From Pelodera strongyloides (taxonomy: Eukaryota; Nematoda; Chromadorea; Rhabditida; Rhabditidae), in assembly GCA_036852015.1 (NCBI GenBank), contig JAANDG010000439.1:61024-125023 (forward strand): 64,000 nucleotides of DNA. The letters run 5' to 3'. A program made the position numbers and the translations under genes. Numbering within the stretch: position 1 is the first letter of the stretch; each line of letters opens with the position of its first letter. The notes below the pieces were generated by a model. That model saw only the letters and a program-made list of their open reading frames with translations. It had not been told where the DNA came from and searched no databases. Positions 34,460-47,041 of this stretch are shown here, one piece after another.

Positions 34460-37307
34460 AACTTTGTCAAGTTTATTAAACTGTTAGAATTTACTTAATC
34501 CTAGGATTATATTACACATTTGAGTAGTCGCAGATGCTTAGACCTTGAGAATATATCCTCGTGAAATAAATGGCCGAATGGCAAACCGCGTTTCAAACGC
34601 GGCTTTTCATGATGTGCCATATCAAAGATTCAACGAATAAAAGCATAAAAGCCACATTAAAATTATGCGTGACATTGCAGGAAAGCAATTACCATAGCAA
34701 TTGTCATACCAACATGAATGTTTGATATTCTAATGAGGTTGAGGCTGAGGGCGCAGCAACACATTGATATTTTAAAGCAGAAAATCATGTAAAATATGCT
34801 AACGCGATCGTAAGAACGAAAACTAATGAGGCTTCACGTAAATTTTTTAATAATATTATGATTTATATGATGTTTGCCTTATCTTATAAGGACCATTGTA
34901 TTATAAGTCCCATTTAATTTCAGCTAATTATCATACAATACAGAAGATGGTACATAGTTAAGTGTACGGTATGACGTGAGATATTACAACACAATGGGCG
35001 TGGCTTCTGAGTATTCTTTGTTGAATATGCTAATTTTGAAAAAATGACTTTCAGAAAGCCGGAAGTGGGTCACTTATGAGTTAGAGTGAGTGGAAAAGAG
35101 CTGCTTTTCGTTTTCTGGAGCTCTAATGAAATTTGCTTTTAATGGCATATCAAATGTCAGCCTAAGCCACCGCATCCGTATATATAACGGAATACTAAAA
35201 AAGTAGTATGTCTAGTCTAGCTGTGACGGATCACCTAGAGACACATAAAGGAAAACGTAAAAGTATAGAAAAATGAATATAATTATCCTAAAGTGCTTAC
35301 AATTAGTAAATTTTTAGAAAAAGAGCCTAGTGAAATAAAAGAGCGTAACTGAATATGAAAAAAATATTTTTATCAAAGACTATTACTTTCATGGGAAAAG
35401 ATTGACATATGTGGTCTAGTGGAGATTCAAAGTATCCCAAAAAGTCTACGGGTAGTTTGCACGAAAGCTGCATATATAATATGAAAAAGTAAAAAAAACT
35501 CCAATGTTTGGCCTATTGGATAATACAACTTGGACACCTAGACACCACTGGACACCATTGGACACCACTTTAACTTTTGCATGAAAATGAAGTATTTTGT
35601 TCAGATTAATCATTTTTTTAATTAAGGTAATTTTTCAGCATACTTTGAAACCCCATAAGACATAGTACTCTCGTGGGAAAAGATACATAGGCGTAAGGCA
35701 TATGGGTATAGCATTCGTCCAGCGGTTATTAGTGTGTTATGTTGTAGGTATATCCGTAAGTAGGTAAGCTTATGACCAAAAGCTTCATGATATTAAACCA
35801 AAGAGACAGACATGTCTAGAGCACTTACGAAATTAGCCGTCTTTTTGCTCAGAATCAGAATGCTCAGAAAAATGGTCATTTTCTTTTGAATGTGTTTTTA
35901 ATTGCCCGTTTTTTTGGACAGATTTCGAGGGAAATAACCGACCAATTCCGTAGGAAAAAGAAAAAAAGCGAAACTTCTCGGACCAAAACGTACAGAAAAT
36001 AAACTTTTATATTTTGCGAATATATCAGGCAAAAACACTCACATTTACGGTTTTATGGGCATACGAAAACAGGACATTTTTTGGTGGAAAACAACGCTTT
36101 TATAGTCGTTACACAGATTGGGCTAGACAGCTTGGGTCCCTATAGTGTTGAACTACCGCAACCAAATGGGGGTGTTGCGGTGTGCAAGTCTGAGTCTGAG
36201 GGCGAAACCATCGCCGTAACGGAGCCGAGCTGATTTTGACCATATTACATTTTTCACAGCGATTTTGAATGTAAAGTCTGCGTTTTTGGAGAAAAAATAC
36301 ATAGAATATTGAAAACAGTATGACAGGTGTAATTGTTCACAATTTGCAATATTGTTGTGCATAACAGGAGTCGTTTTCTCCGAAAATGCAATAATTATAA
36401 TAACTACAGTCTTGTTTTGCTATGTATATGAAATGATTCATGTACTCTCTGTCTCTCTCACTCTCGCTCTCTCTCAATTTTTTCTCTCTCTCTCCTTTTC
36501 TCTCTCTAACTCACTGCCACTCTCTAACTTTACCATCTCCTGCTCATTTTATTACTTTCTGCATTTCCTTGAAAAGCCACTGAAATGCAAAAACCGTTCA
36601 TTTAGTTGCAAGTGATGTACAATTTACGACGTAATACCGTTAAAGACAATCCTAGAAAGAAGCCGAAAAGAGACCCTAATTAAATGGGTTAGAACATCAG
36701 AAATAGAATGAAACAATGAAATAGCTCATTTGGACTGAATAACTCTAAATAGGAGTGATGAATTCCACTTGATGTTTTTAATCTTATCAAGAGCCGCTAG
36801 GTTTGGTTAAGCATGTCATGGTATTTGCAAAGAGCGTAAGTATGCACTGGTCCTGAACATAGAGGTTATGGGCTTATTGTTAGAAGAGCTGACAACGAGT
36901 TCAAGGTGACAAATAACTCAAACTTCGATTAGGCTAGGCTACGGTGTCTATGGTCATATACATTTATGTGGCATAGGAATGGTTAACTTATTACGTAGAC
37001 TTCAATACCACGTAATAAGTTCTCTAAATAAAAGGCTCTAATTGTAAGTATGATGTATTAGTCGTAGTGACGTGTGTCAAATGCGAATTCAAGTAAACAT
37101 GGAAACCTATGCGAATACGATATATGACATTGAAACGTCAGGAGTTAAGTGCTGTACTATGTATTCATTTATTAGGGAAAGTGACCCCCTTTGCCCCGAG
37201 AGACCATTCTAAACCCAGCCTTCCCTAACCTATTGCCGCCAGCCTACTTTTGACTAATTTGTAAAGTCTCTTTTCAACTATACAACTGAATACTGGGAAG
37301 TTGTAGA

Positions 37308-37378
<71 letters not shown>

Positions 37379-38054
37379 AGGGAGAGAGAGAGAGAGAAGA
37401 GAGATGCCTACGTCGAGCTGATAATGTTTAAATTGGGGGTATTTTTGGACTTTTTTCGGAGCGTAAGGAGGGGCACTTTGACATTGACGGCTATTTTGGC
37501 AGCAACGCGCGGACGAATATGTCCTGAGGAATTAAAATTAGAAGCATGATTACAAATGCTGTTGAACGATTTTTGGTGGAAGCTAGTTGAAGGGGCCAAA
37601 TAATTAGGAAAAAAAATCAACCAATATTGACGATTTACTGTATTTTTAGAGTGCGTGATTATTTTTAGAGGGAGAGGGATGGGTAGAGAGAGAAGGAGAG
37701 ACATAGAGAGAGAAAGAGAGAAATAGAGAGTAAGGACTCTACCGTCGAAGTCGAGGTATTTAGCGAAAATACACGGGCAGATTTGTGGTGACCATTCTGT
37801 GTTATATATCTCCCAAGCAATTGTTAGTTGTGTAGCAAATTGCAATGAAACATGCAAGGAATAATAGGAGAAAAGGGAGGAGGCTACATAATTAGTCGAA
37901 TAACTGTCTTATTGCTAGGAATGTTGAATATGGATGGAAGCACGGTTCACGGGAGTCCAAGTCAGAAGTAGACTTATGGATATAAATGATAATGATGAAG
38001 AAGAGCCTACGGCAAACTATGGAAGACTTTACAAATCTTTCTTTCAGTGATTTC

Positions 38055-38165
38055 ACTCGATCTCTCTCTCCCCTCCATCTCTCCCTCCCTCCCCTCCATC
38101 TCTCTCTCTCCCCTCCATCTCTCTCTCTCCCCTCCATCTCTCTCTCTCTCTCTCTCTGCCTGTCT
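38055..38165. repeat. Minisatellite, about 20-bp pyrimidine unit
   Basis: Four copies of CCCCTCCATCTCTCTCTCT-like units grow out of a CT tract. The pure pyrimidine strand opens long artefactual frames on both strands. Confidence 0.8.
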
Positions 38166-38439
38166 CTCTAGACTAAAATGTTCAGCTAACGATATGAAAG
38201 CGTGTGTTCCTAGGAGACTTGCGATAATGTTGTAAAGCTGTAGACCATAAACCATATTATTATCACAAGAAGGAGTAAAAAATGTAGGTTGTTTGCTGTC
38301 CGCGGTGGTCCAGACTCCTAATATGGTTACATTGCGTCAGAATGTTTGTGTCCTTCTCCGTCTCCGGTGACCACATAAAACTCAGTCTTCGTTTCGTTCC
38401 ACAGGAAGCAATCATCCACGACACTCTCCCCACTTTTCG

Positions 38440-38660
38440 TGTCTCACGAAGAACAAGAGAACATTAGATGGGAATAGCAAGAATTCCGGGAAAATATGAA
38501 TATTTTACAAGGTTTTGACCATATGCAACCAATAGTTTGTAATGAAAGAACTGGGAAAACTGGGGTAAACTTGAGGAAGTATGATTTTTCTTGTCTCACA
38601 ATCAGAACAAGGGAATATTAGATGGGAACAACAAGAATTCCGGGAAAATATAACCATATT
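38440..38660. repeat. Direct duplication of about 70 bp
   Basis: CATTAGATGGGAATAGCAAG followed by AATTCCGGGAAAATATGA at about 38462-38510 recurs as TATTAGATGGGAACAACAAG and AATTCCGGGAAAATATAA at about 38610-38655. The spacing is about 145 bp. Confidence 0.7.
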
Positions 38661-40899
38661 CTTCCATTTAATGGAGTGTGAACTCGAGGAACTATCGAAG
38701 TATCTGATCGGCACGAGACGAGATTGAAGTAGAAACCCTAGTTTTGACGGGAGTTACATCATCATTGTGGAATATGGGACGGAAAGACCGAGATTCGGAG
38801 CGAAGTTGCAGCTTGCAACTACAGTGCTGACAAATAAAGTTATAACGTATTGTGAGACTACGTAAGCTATAAAGTACAAACTATAAAGTATAAAGTATAC
38901 AGCGTGACTGAGTGGTGCTCTTTCGCCGCCCTCAACCTCACTGGAAACAATTAGATTTGCGGAACGACTAATTATACTGACTGCTCCCTCAAAGATCGGT
39001 TTTTGGATAAGCCCGGGAAAGTAAATTAGTTTTTCTCTAATCGAAAGTAGTGTGACTGTTGCGTGTTTCACTGCGATTTTAGTTTCAGATTTGAAACATT
39101 TATTAAAAATACTCTAAATTCTGACGTATATCATTTGAATAAATTAGCGGAGGTGGGAAATGAACAAGAGAACCGATTGGGATCGAACGTATACCTCGAA
39201 TATTTAGGTTTATTCCTGTCAATGAGAGAAAACCAGCCGAACTTTTCTTTCTGAGTAGACTCTATGAGCGGAGTTCATGGTTTGAGCAGTGGCAATAACG
39301 AAAGGTGTGCAGAGAAACTCTGGCGCGAAAACTTCGCGCGGAGAAAGGTAGGTGCGGCGAAAATTCATACTCCGGATAAAAGGGTGCACGTCGACTTCGC
39401 CCCATCTTCGCCAGGTTTTCAAAAAAGGGTGCAAAGAGCACTCGCCAAAACCTGGCGAGAGTCTGACGATGACTGGTCGGAGTGCGCGATGAGATGCAGG
39501 CGCACGTGCTGTTTCGGTCGCCGCGCAACATCAGGATTTCGCGTTGTAATGACTGGAAATTAGCCAACGATAAAATGCATCCCTTTATTTGCTAAATCGG
39601 AGTCGGGGTACATTTTTGAAAACACAGAGAAGATATGCTTATAAATTATCCTGAAGAAATTTCATAAATTCATAAAGAATACGGTATAAACGCAGATATA
39701 CTGTGCAGCATATCGCAAGCTCCACATATGATGAATGGCTCGATCTTCAGGCTATCTGTACTGAAATCTAACAAAAGTTTTTAAAAGTTTTGCGTATTCG
39801 GTTTTGTGAATTGTTGGTGGTTCGAAATTTCGAAGGTCCCGTGAAAGCAGTTTACTTTATCTACTTCCCGATGTATTTTAAATTTATGATTTCAGAAATT
39901 TTTAATATATAGATTTTTCATGAAACTGGCCTTCTGAACTTTCAGACTTTATCCTCTGATCTCCGCCAGTTTAAAAATGAAACGACGTCAGTCAGTTCCG
40001 GGTAGTTATTTAACCTTTGCCTTTAAAGATGCATACATCCCATAATCGGTTTTGAGGGAAGACTAATCGCAGTATATGGCCACCCCCACGTATTTGTGTG
40101 TGCTTTAGAATGTGTCCGTAAAAAATATGATGAATGAGTGCAGACCACCACCAATTACCCAGGATAGGCAATTAAAAATTTTATAATTCAGTTCACTCAA
40201 TTAGGGGTGTACATGTGTATGATGATAGAAAATATAGTAACATAGCAGTTATAATATAACCTGAAGCAGGCAGGCGTCAGCACCAACTTGGCGATTGTTT
40301 GTAATGCTCACTCGAGGAAATTAAAAAAAAAAAAATAAAGAAAATTTCCGAAAATTCAAATATCACAATTCGTTTATAAGTAAAGCAAGTCAAAACTAGT
40401 ATTCCATGCAAAATTGTACCGTACCTGTTCATCAATTACCGTAGTGGGAGAAAGAGAGCAGACGAGCGGGTGTCGCATAGCTAGACACTCAGAGGCAATT
40501 TTTCAAAAAAAAAAAAAAAATTGCGCGCGCGCGATCATCAAAAAGTTTGTTTTCCAAGTTATTAATTACTTATTATGCTTTCATATGTGCTATTTCTCTT
40601 ATAGGTAGTGCCTTGTGATCAGCTCGGCGATTTGGCGCGATCTTATAGTCCCTTCTTGATCAGTTTTGGTACCGTAAGCGAAAATAGTCTTATTCTGAGT
40701 GTATTCCGTTTCTTGATAGGGAACATCTAATTGTCTCGGTTTTCAACCAGTGACAGTGAACTTTTTCTTACCTTCTCCTTCGCCTTGAAAATGTATGGGC
40801 CTTGCTTCGCCTAACGAGCGCCAAAAAAACAGCCAAACAGTTGTATATGTTAGCTACTTTATGGTTTTTCAGATTACTTGGGTTGCTGCCTCCTGAACT

Positions 40900-43800
40900 A
40901 TGGTTAACAACGTGTACATCTCGGCTGTCACCCAGGACAACATTTCAAGAACGGAACTTCTTGCCTGGGTTAATGACTGCCTACAGGTACTGAATCATTC
41001 TTGGTTTAAAAATTTGATTATTCGCATCTACTAATTCCTCGCTCTTTCACTCATGGGAGAGGAGTCGAACTCGCGAAATTTAATTGCTAATAGATCACGG
41101 GTGCGCAGTTGGGAGAAGACATAGTCCACGAAGAATCGAAGAAATAGAAAAAAACTAGGATTGTTGGGATTGGGAATGGCTTCTGCTTAGAAAGGCCGAA
41201 CGGTCTTTCTTCGGCGGGTTCATCTATATGGTTTCTGGTGGTTATGCTATTGTCACTTGTTCCAGTAATTTGATTTCATAGCTAAAGCGCTGAATAAGAA
41301 TACTGAATACTAACGTACATCGTTTAGAGCAACTTCACCCGTATTGAGGAGATGTCGACCGGAGCTGGCTATTGTCAGCTTACACATTTTCTATTTCCTC
41401 AAGGAATATCCCTGAAGAAGGTTTGTTTGTGTTGGTTTGTTGGGTATTTAATGTAAAACTTGAATTATCGAATTGTCGGACTGCATACCTGTCGAACGTG
41501 GACAACACGTATGGTAGAGATAATAAGGCCGCTTATTAAGTAAAGACCACCTAAACGTTTAAATAAGGCCGCCTATTCTTCAACAGAGCCGAAAGCCCCA
41601 GCCGCGTCTGCCTAGTTATGTGCGAGTGCGTTACACGATTACTTCTTTAGCATTTGGTCTCTTTAGAAAACGTAAGAAGTAGCAAACAAAAGCGGAATTT
41701 GACGGAATGTGAATGTGTTTAGGTGAAAATGAACAGCCGTAATGAAGTTGACCACATTAACAACTGGAAGATCCTGCAGACGTCGTGGAAGGCTCTTGGT
41801 GTCGAAAAGGTATGGGGATTGTTGATTGTTCTTGTTGCTTGTGCTGGACTTCACATCGGGGTTTTTGTGTTTTCTTCATTTTTTTAATGGTATTTCCATT
41901 CCAATATTGGTGCCTTATTTCCGTGAAAGTTCGATCGAAGCTTCGATTGAACGCATTTATGTATACTATTATCACCCGACCGGGATTGCAGGCTGACTTG
42001 AAAATCAAAATAAATAAAATAAATATTACGCTTTTTCGTTTTGAACTCCTTAGGGCGCGTTTAAGATGACCGAAAAGAATAAAGAAAGAAAAATTCAATT
42101 TCTGCCGTTCAGGATGAACGAAAATAGATTCTTGAGAGACAGAAAAAACAAGAGACCCTGACAAAAGTCTCTCGTTTTTGCACTCTTAAACGCGTCCTTA
42201 TGTTATGTACCAAAAATCCGTAGCGAACCTTCTTTTAGCCCGTGCCCGTGGAAAAGCTGCTAAAGGCCAAGTTCCAAGACAATTTCGAGTTTCTCCAATG
42301 GTTCAAGAAGTTCTTCGACGCCAACTACGATGGAAGTGAGTACGACCCAATTGCTGAGAGAGGAGGCGAGGTTCGTTTGTTATATTGTTATTTATTTAAT
42401 TTAAGAACTTAAAAAACAGTGTAACATCCGGTTTTGTAATACGTGGGAATGCAGTTCAGTTGTCCATCAGACGTTTCAAAAAGCGGCCGTTATACAGCTT
42501 TGAGATGCTTGGTAAACTCGCGATGCCATACGACGTACTTATTTTTTGGAAGGTAGATAGCTCAGGCAGACAGGTACCACGGGAGTGAATTTACATCGCT
42601 GGGACATAATCTCACGTTCAAGAGTGTAGTTTCTTTTAAATATGCATTATTTGTCAACATGCACTAGCCTGTGAGGTTTATATGGTCAAACGGAAATATG
42701 GACTGTGAATGAGTGTGACGTTGGTAGTATTTTGACTTTATGGGAAAAGCTAGTACTGTGTGTATACGTATGCTTGTCTGGTTTAGCCTCTGCCCGCTGG
42801 AGCTAAGGGTCCAGCTAAGCCTGCCGCGCGACCAGCGGCCCGTGCTCCTGTTACTGCGGCCAGAAAACGTATGTTAATTTTGTTAAGGATATTTTCCTAA
42901 GCATATCAGTTGTCTGTTCCTGCCTTTTTGTGGAAACTCGTCATTCTATAGATTTTTGTGCACACTTAAAGCCTGAGGATCTAAAACCCACCTTTTAATG
43001 TGGTTCTTGTCCAATATCATAAATTAATTGTCTTCCATAGTTAATTACGCAGTTACAGACACTTAAAGCGAAAAGCGAAATGGTACCCAATTTGGGATTT
43101 TTTCGTTAAAAATAGTTTAACTAGTGTTATTACAGAAAAACAACATAAAAAACAACGTAAGTGAATAGAAACAGGAAAAATAACTAGGCAAAAAAAGCAT
43201 TTTTCACATTTTGTATGGAAATAAATGGACTTGTACGATCCGCCATACATTGGACCCGACTGAAATCGTACACTTGGGACACGCCCCCAAAAATTAAATC
43301 TCCCGCTCAATAGCCATTCCCAGATTTGTAGTTTGGATTTACTCGTAAAGTTGATTTCAAATCGGTTATCCTTTACTGAAACTTCATCCGTCAACTTCCC
43401 AATACAAAGCCTGTCATTGAACTCATAGCAGAGTGGTAGCGCTCTCGCCTACGGTACCAGAGGTCGCTGGCTCGAATGCGCCTGCCGACTAACTATTTTG
43501 CATGAAATATTATGTTCCGAATAAGAGCAAGGATAATTTCCCGTTCGGCGCCTATTTACTTCATTTGCGCATTTCGTGAGAAAGGAGCCGTCAGTTCGCT
43601 TTAACCTTTGAGAATTTAGCACGAATCACGAGTCTGAGTCTTACGTCGTTTCATTGTTAATAATAAGAATAATATTTTTTTTTGTCTGTTCCCTCTAAAA
43701 ATATAAGTTCACGTAAATGAATGTTAATTCTATTTTTATTGATATATACAAGTGTTAGAAAAGTCGTTTTCCGGCAGCATTTTAAAGCGGTAATGGTAGT

Positions 43801-45403
43801 CCAGACTGTTTTTTTTTTCAGCTGTGACCGCTGCTGCACCCGCTGCTAGGGTTTCCCCAGCTACCAGGGTGGCCGCTGCTCCTGTGAATAAAGCTGGAGG
43901 TGGAGCCGAGATTGCCCTCATCCAAGAACTGAAGGCACAAAAGGATGAACTCGAGGAGAAGGTATGTTTGATTAAGAATTAAAGCCACAAATTAATTCGT
44001 CTTTGAGTTTATATTATAGGTTATGTCGCGTTTTACATTTTAGCTTTCGAAAAAAGAGTAAGATACAATAAATCATAAACCATAATCCTAATTTCATTTG
44101 CAGTATCAAGGCGCTGCGGAGGCCATGGCCGACCTCGAGAGAGAAAGAGATTTTTATTTCGGAGTTTTAAGAGAGGTATGTATATATCGATTTAACACGT
44201 CTAAGGTAGTAAGTCGATCGCTTTTCATTAGGGGTTCACATAGTAATGTGTGCAGTATTTTTTGCTAGTAATAATATAAAAAGGACTGGTTTGCGTTTGA
44301 TTTTAAAAAAAAACTTCTAAAGCGGTGTGTCATGGGAGTTGTGAAACGTATGTAGCCTGCCTGCGCACAAATTATAGCCGCCTGCCTGCGCACAAATTAT
44401 AGCCTATTTTGCGGTTTATTCATACAGACTGCTACTGCTTACAATGCGTGGGAATGCAGTTTCCAGTGTACGTTGAGCAAAACTCATGTTATGCCACTTT
44501 AGGAGCATTACGTTATATTGGTCCATCGTAAGTGACGTATTTGAATTTGAATCGTAAATTCGTAAGTAATGGTATCGGGGTATCGCGAATAATATTCAGC
44601 GCTTTGGATTGTAGGTCGAGGACTACTGCACCCAACGCGAGGGCCAAGAGACCGTGAACAGGCAGGAGATTCTCAACATTCTCTATAAGAATCAGGTACA
44701 TTTTGTTGGTTTATTGTTGGATACTGGATACTGACCGCGTTACAAGCGAAGCGTTCGTTAACTTTGCGTTGCGAATACGCGTTGTCGGTGCCGGTGGACT
44801 TTGAATTGAAATGAAAAGAACAGAGAACTGAGATATTACGCTCGAAACATTTCACCTGAAAATTATGCTCGTTTCGGAACTAGTTAGAAAGGGTCGAAGG
44901 GCATTATTACACGAATAATATCCAGTGATAACATTAGTATGAGCATTATTGGGGCGAGAGAAATTCTCATTCAGGCGCAGGTCTGGACGTTCCTTCTGTA
45001 TGAAGAAAGTGTTTGAGTTGTTTTTGTTTAAGTAGAATAACAACACGCAACTTAACTTACCTTAACTATAAAACAGTAACTGAACTCGATGTAACCCTGT
45101 TTGTTTATATAATGGAGCTAGCCATTTTTGTAGGATGATGGTTTACCGTTTAGTTTCTTCAATTTCACCCTTTTTAAGCTATGGTAGATGGTGGGCCTTG
45201 ATGTTGAGCATCGCTTGTGTACTTAACTAGTTTGTTTATAGGATGGCGCGCAGGCTGAGACTGAGGCAGAGGCTACTAATGGGGCGGCTTCGGATGCGGT
45301 TGCTGGAGGTGCGGAGCCCGCACCCGAGGAACCGTCAGCTGTGAACGGTGCCGTGCAGGCAATGCAGGCGGCTGCATTGGCCGACGATGATGAGACCTTT
45401 TAG
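40900..45403 (+). CDS. EB1/RP-family microtubule plus-end-binding protein, complete, 311 aa
   Basis: It tracks growing microtubule plus ends in the cytoplasm and recruits other tip proteins. Nine exons in one frame: 40900-40986, 41328-41420, 41723-41809, 42239-42370, 42787-42868, 43822-43961, 44104-44175, 44615-44695 and 45242-45403. Residues 1 to about 130 are the microtubule-binding CH domain ([49 protein letters not shown]). An Ala/Pro-rich basic linker follows (about 134-185). The coiled-coil EBH dimer domain starts near [18 protein letters not shown] and has DFYFGVLRE at 223-231, where vertebrate EB1 has FYFGKLR. The tail is acidic and ends DDDETF, not EEY. All donors are GT and acceptors AG. 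A TTTTTCAG acceptor-like site ends at 40872, 27 bases before the ATG. AATAAA at 46620 is the likely poly(A) signal. Introns carry repeats and a tRNA-like sequence. ebp-1 or ebp-2 orthology was not decided. Confidence 0.96.
42052..42199. mobile_element. Short TIR element in EB1 intron 3
   Basis: The ends are AGGGCGCGTTTAAGATG and the inverse CACTCTTAAACGCGTCCT, with CCTTA on both sides. The GGGCGCGTT terminus resembles the arms of the element at 47709-48390 and the hAT style of end (inference). Confidence 0.5.
43433..43490 (+). tRNA. tRNA-like sequence (Arg-ACG-like), probably pseudogene or SINE
   Basis: Box A-like TAGCAGAGTGGTAGCGC is followed by an anticodon region with CTACGG, ACCAGAGG and a degenerate box B (GGCTCGAATGC). 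It resembles tRNA-Arg in the middle, but the T loop is altered and the acceptor stem does not pair. It lies in EB1 intron 5. Confidence 0.3.
44318..44502. mobile_element. Family C element in EB1 intron 7, with internal tandem repeat
   Basis: The ends are TAAAGCGGTGTGTCATGGG and the inverse CTCATGTTATGCCACTTTA. Inside, CCTGCCTGCGCACAAATTATA occurs twice in tandem at about 44356-44405. Confidence 0.6.
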
Positions 45404-46381
45404 GTTCTAAGGTATGGATTATTCTTAATCACGCCTTTAATTCTGAGGTGGTAGCCGAAATTTGTGTATTTTCTATTTTCGTACCTACGATGCATATTGA
45501 CTCCCAACTCGGTGTTGATAAAAAATCTCGAGGATGTAGTTGGATTGTTAGCTCACTGGAAGGCTTATGTGGTTAGTCTATGAAATACGCGGTACACCCG
45601 TTACCATAGTTAGTCCAGTACCGGAAGCCGGAAAAACACTCTTAGATTCTTTCATCGCTTTTCTGTGCTCAAGTCGTTACTCGGTACTCGTAACTGTAGA
45701 ACAGATCAGATCAGTTCATTTGAGAGATGAGGGTCGGAACTCGTTCTAGGATGGATAATATATGAGTATTGTTTGTGACTTGTCCGTAAATCTATTGTTG
45801 TTTTCAGAATCGATGCTGATAGCTGGCCTTGTTTCTTACATCGATCCATGATTTGACCGTGATTTTTTATTTATTTATACGTACCTTAGGTTCTACTTTA
45901 ATATGTGAATTACCCTGTGCCTGATGGCGTTTTAATTTCATGCGCTACGCCATGCTACAGCTTATAATTTTTGTTTGCCCTTTTTATATCAATACTCAAT
46001 ACCGATGCCCCATGAAAATTTTTAAGCACTCTAGCGATGATTTATGCACCTTTTGGACGGGGTTTCTGTTGGCGCATAATGCTAATTTCGTTTTATGGTT
46101 TTATCATGTCTATCAAACAGCTAAAAACTAATGTTTACTTTATTTCCGGGCTGTGATGGTTTTTCTTTGTTTCGGCTTATTTTATAGGGACTGGTTTCTC
46201 CCGGTTGTGAGTATTTATTCAAAGGTTTGTGTTTTTATTCGGCAATTTCAATATGATCACAAGAATTATCCTTACCCTTGTTCTACTTATGTATAGCAGT
46301 AGGCCTTTTGTGAATTGCGCACTTTTTATGGAGTTCAATCGTCCAATGGGTGGTTCGATCGCCTTTGCCTTATAATTAGTC

Positions 46382-46487
46382 TTAAAGCGATGTGACATGT
46401 GGATTTGAATCTGACACAGCTGTGTTCTGTTCTGTGCTGACTAGAAGGGCAGCGAAATTTTCACAAACCACATGCAATATCGCTTTA
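46382..46487. mobile_element. Family C element 3' of EB1
   Basis: The ends are TTAAAGCGATGTGACATGTGG and the inverse CCACATGCAATATCGCTTTA. If the poly(A) signal at 46620 is used, the element is part of the EB1 3' UTR. Confidence 0.6.
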
Positions 46488-46619
46488 GTGTCATTTGCAC
46501 GTTTGTTTCGCATTTTTGGCCAGTTTTGCTTTGCGCATTCATATTTATCTTCCCGATTCTTTTACGGATCTACCATACCAAAATTAAGAGCTTCGTTTCA
46601 TCAGCACTTTTAGTAGTCG

Positions 46620-46625
46620 AATAAA
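46620..46625 (+). terminator. Candidate poly(A) signal of EB1
   Basis: AATAAA, followed about 20 bases on by a GT-rich stretch (TTTGTTTGTTGTTT). It is the first good signal after the stop at 45403, implying a 3' UTR of about 1.2 kb. A second AATAAA-like site is near 46849. Confidence 0.5.
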
Positions 46626-47041
46626 GTCTCTTGTGATGGAATGTTTGTTTGTTGTTTCCTTGGTTTATTCCATTTTCTATCAGTGTGCTTGGATTTTAAA
46701 ATTGAGCATTGATTTGTTTGACTGTTAGGAGTTACGGTTGTGAGTAAGACCTTCCCGTATCGTTACGTGGTTTTGTTTAGTTTGAAGTGAAGATAATTGT
46801 TGTTTGAAGTGTACGTATAGGGTTGGTCATAAGTTCGGGGTCGGGAATAATAAAATTCACTGTGCTAGGAGATAACATACAGTCCATTTTTTTATTAGTG
46901 TATTCTGTATGTAGATGTGATTTAAAAGTTTGGTTGAATTTACCGTTACCACTAGGTTTAACATAATGTGTTATCTAGTAATGTAGTAATCTACAGATAC
47001 CGTAATCCTGAGGTTTAGCATTGCTATATTCTTTGCATAGT

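Larger units (their letters stand above)
25708..40865. other. Gene-poor region with repeats between nlp-10 and EB1
   Basis: It contains two 446-bp family D elements, a Helitron-like tandem pair, family A, B, C and E elements, several GA/CT tracts, a 20-bp minisatellite at 38.06-38.16 kb and a duplicated 70-bp block near 38.44-38.66 kb. The only exon-like stretches are at 31106-31211 and 34215-34459 (plus), annotated separately at low confidence. The long minus-strand frame at 37408-37857 is built on a GA tract and is not called. Confidence 0.6.

Noticed and set aside
37408..37857. Open frame of 149 codons on the minus strand
   Set aside because: It depends on a GA tract (Ser-Leu repeats), and the flanking peptide resembles nothing I know.
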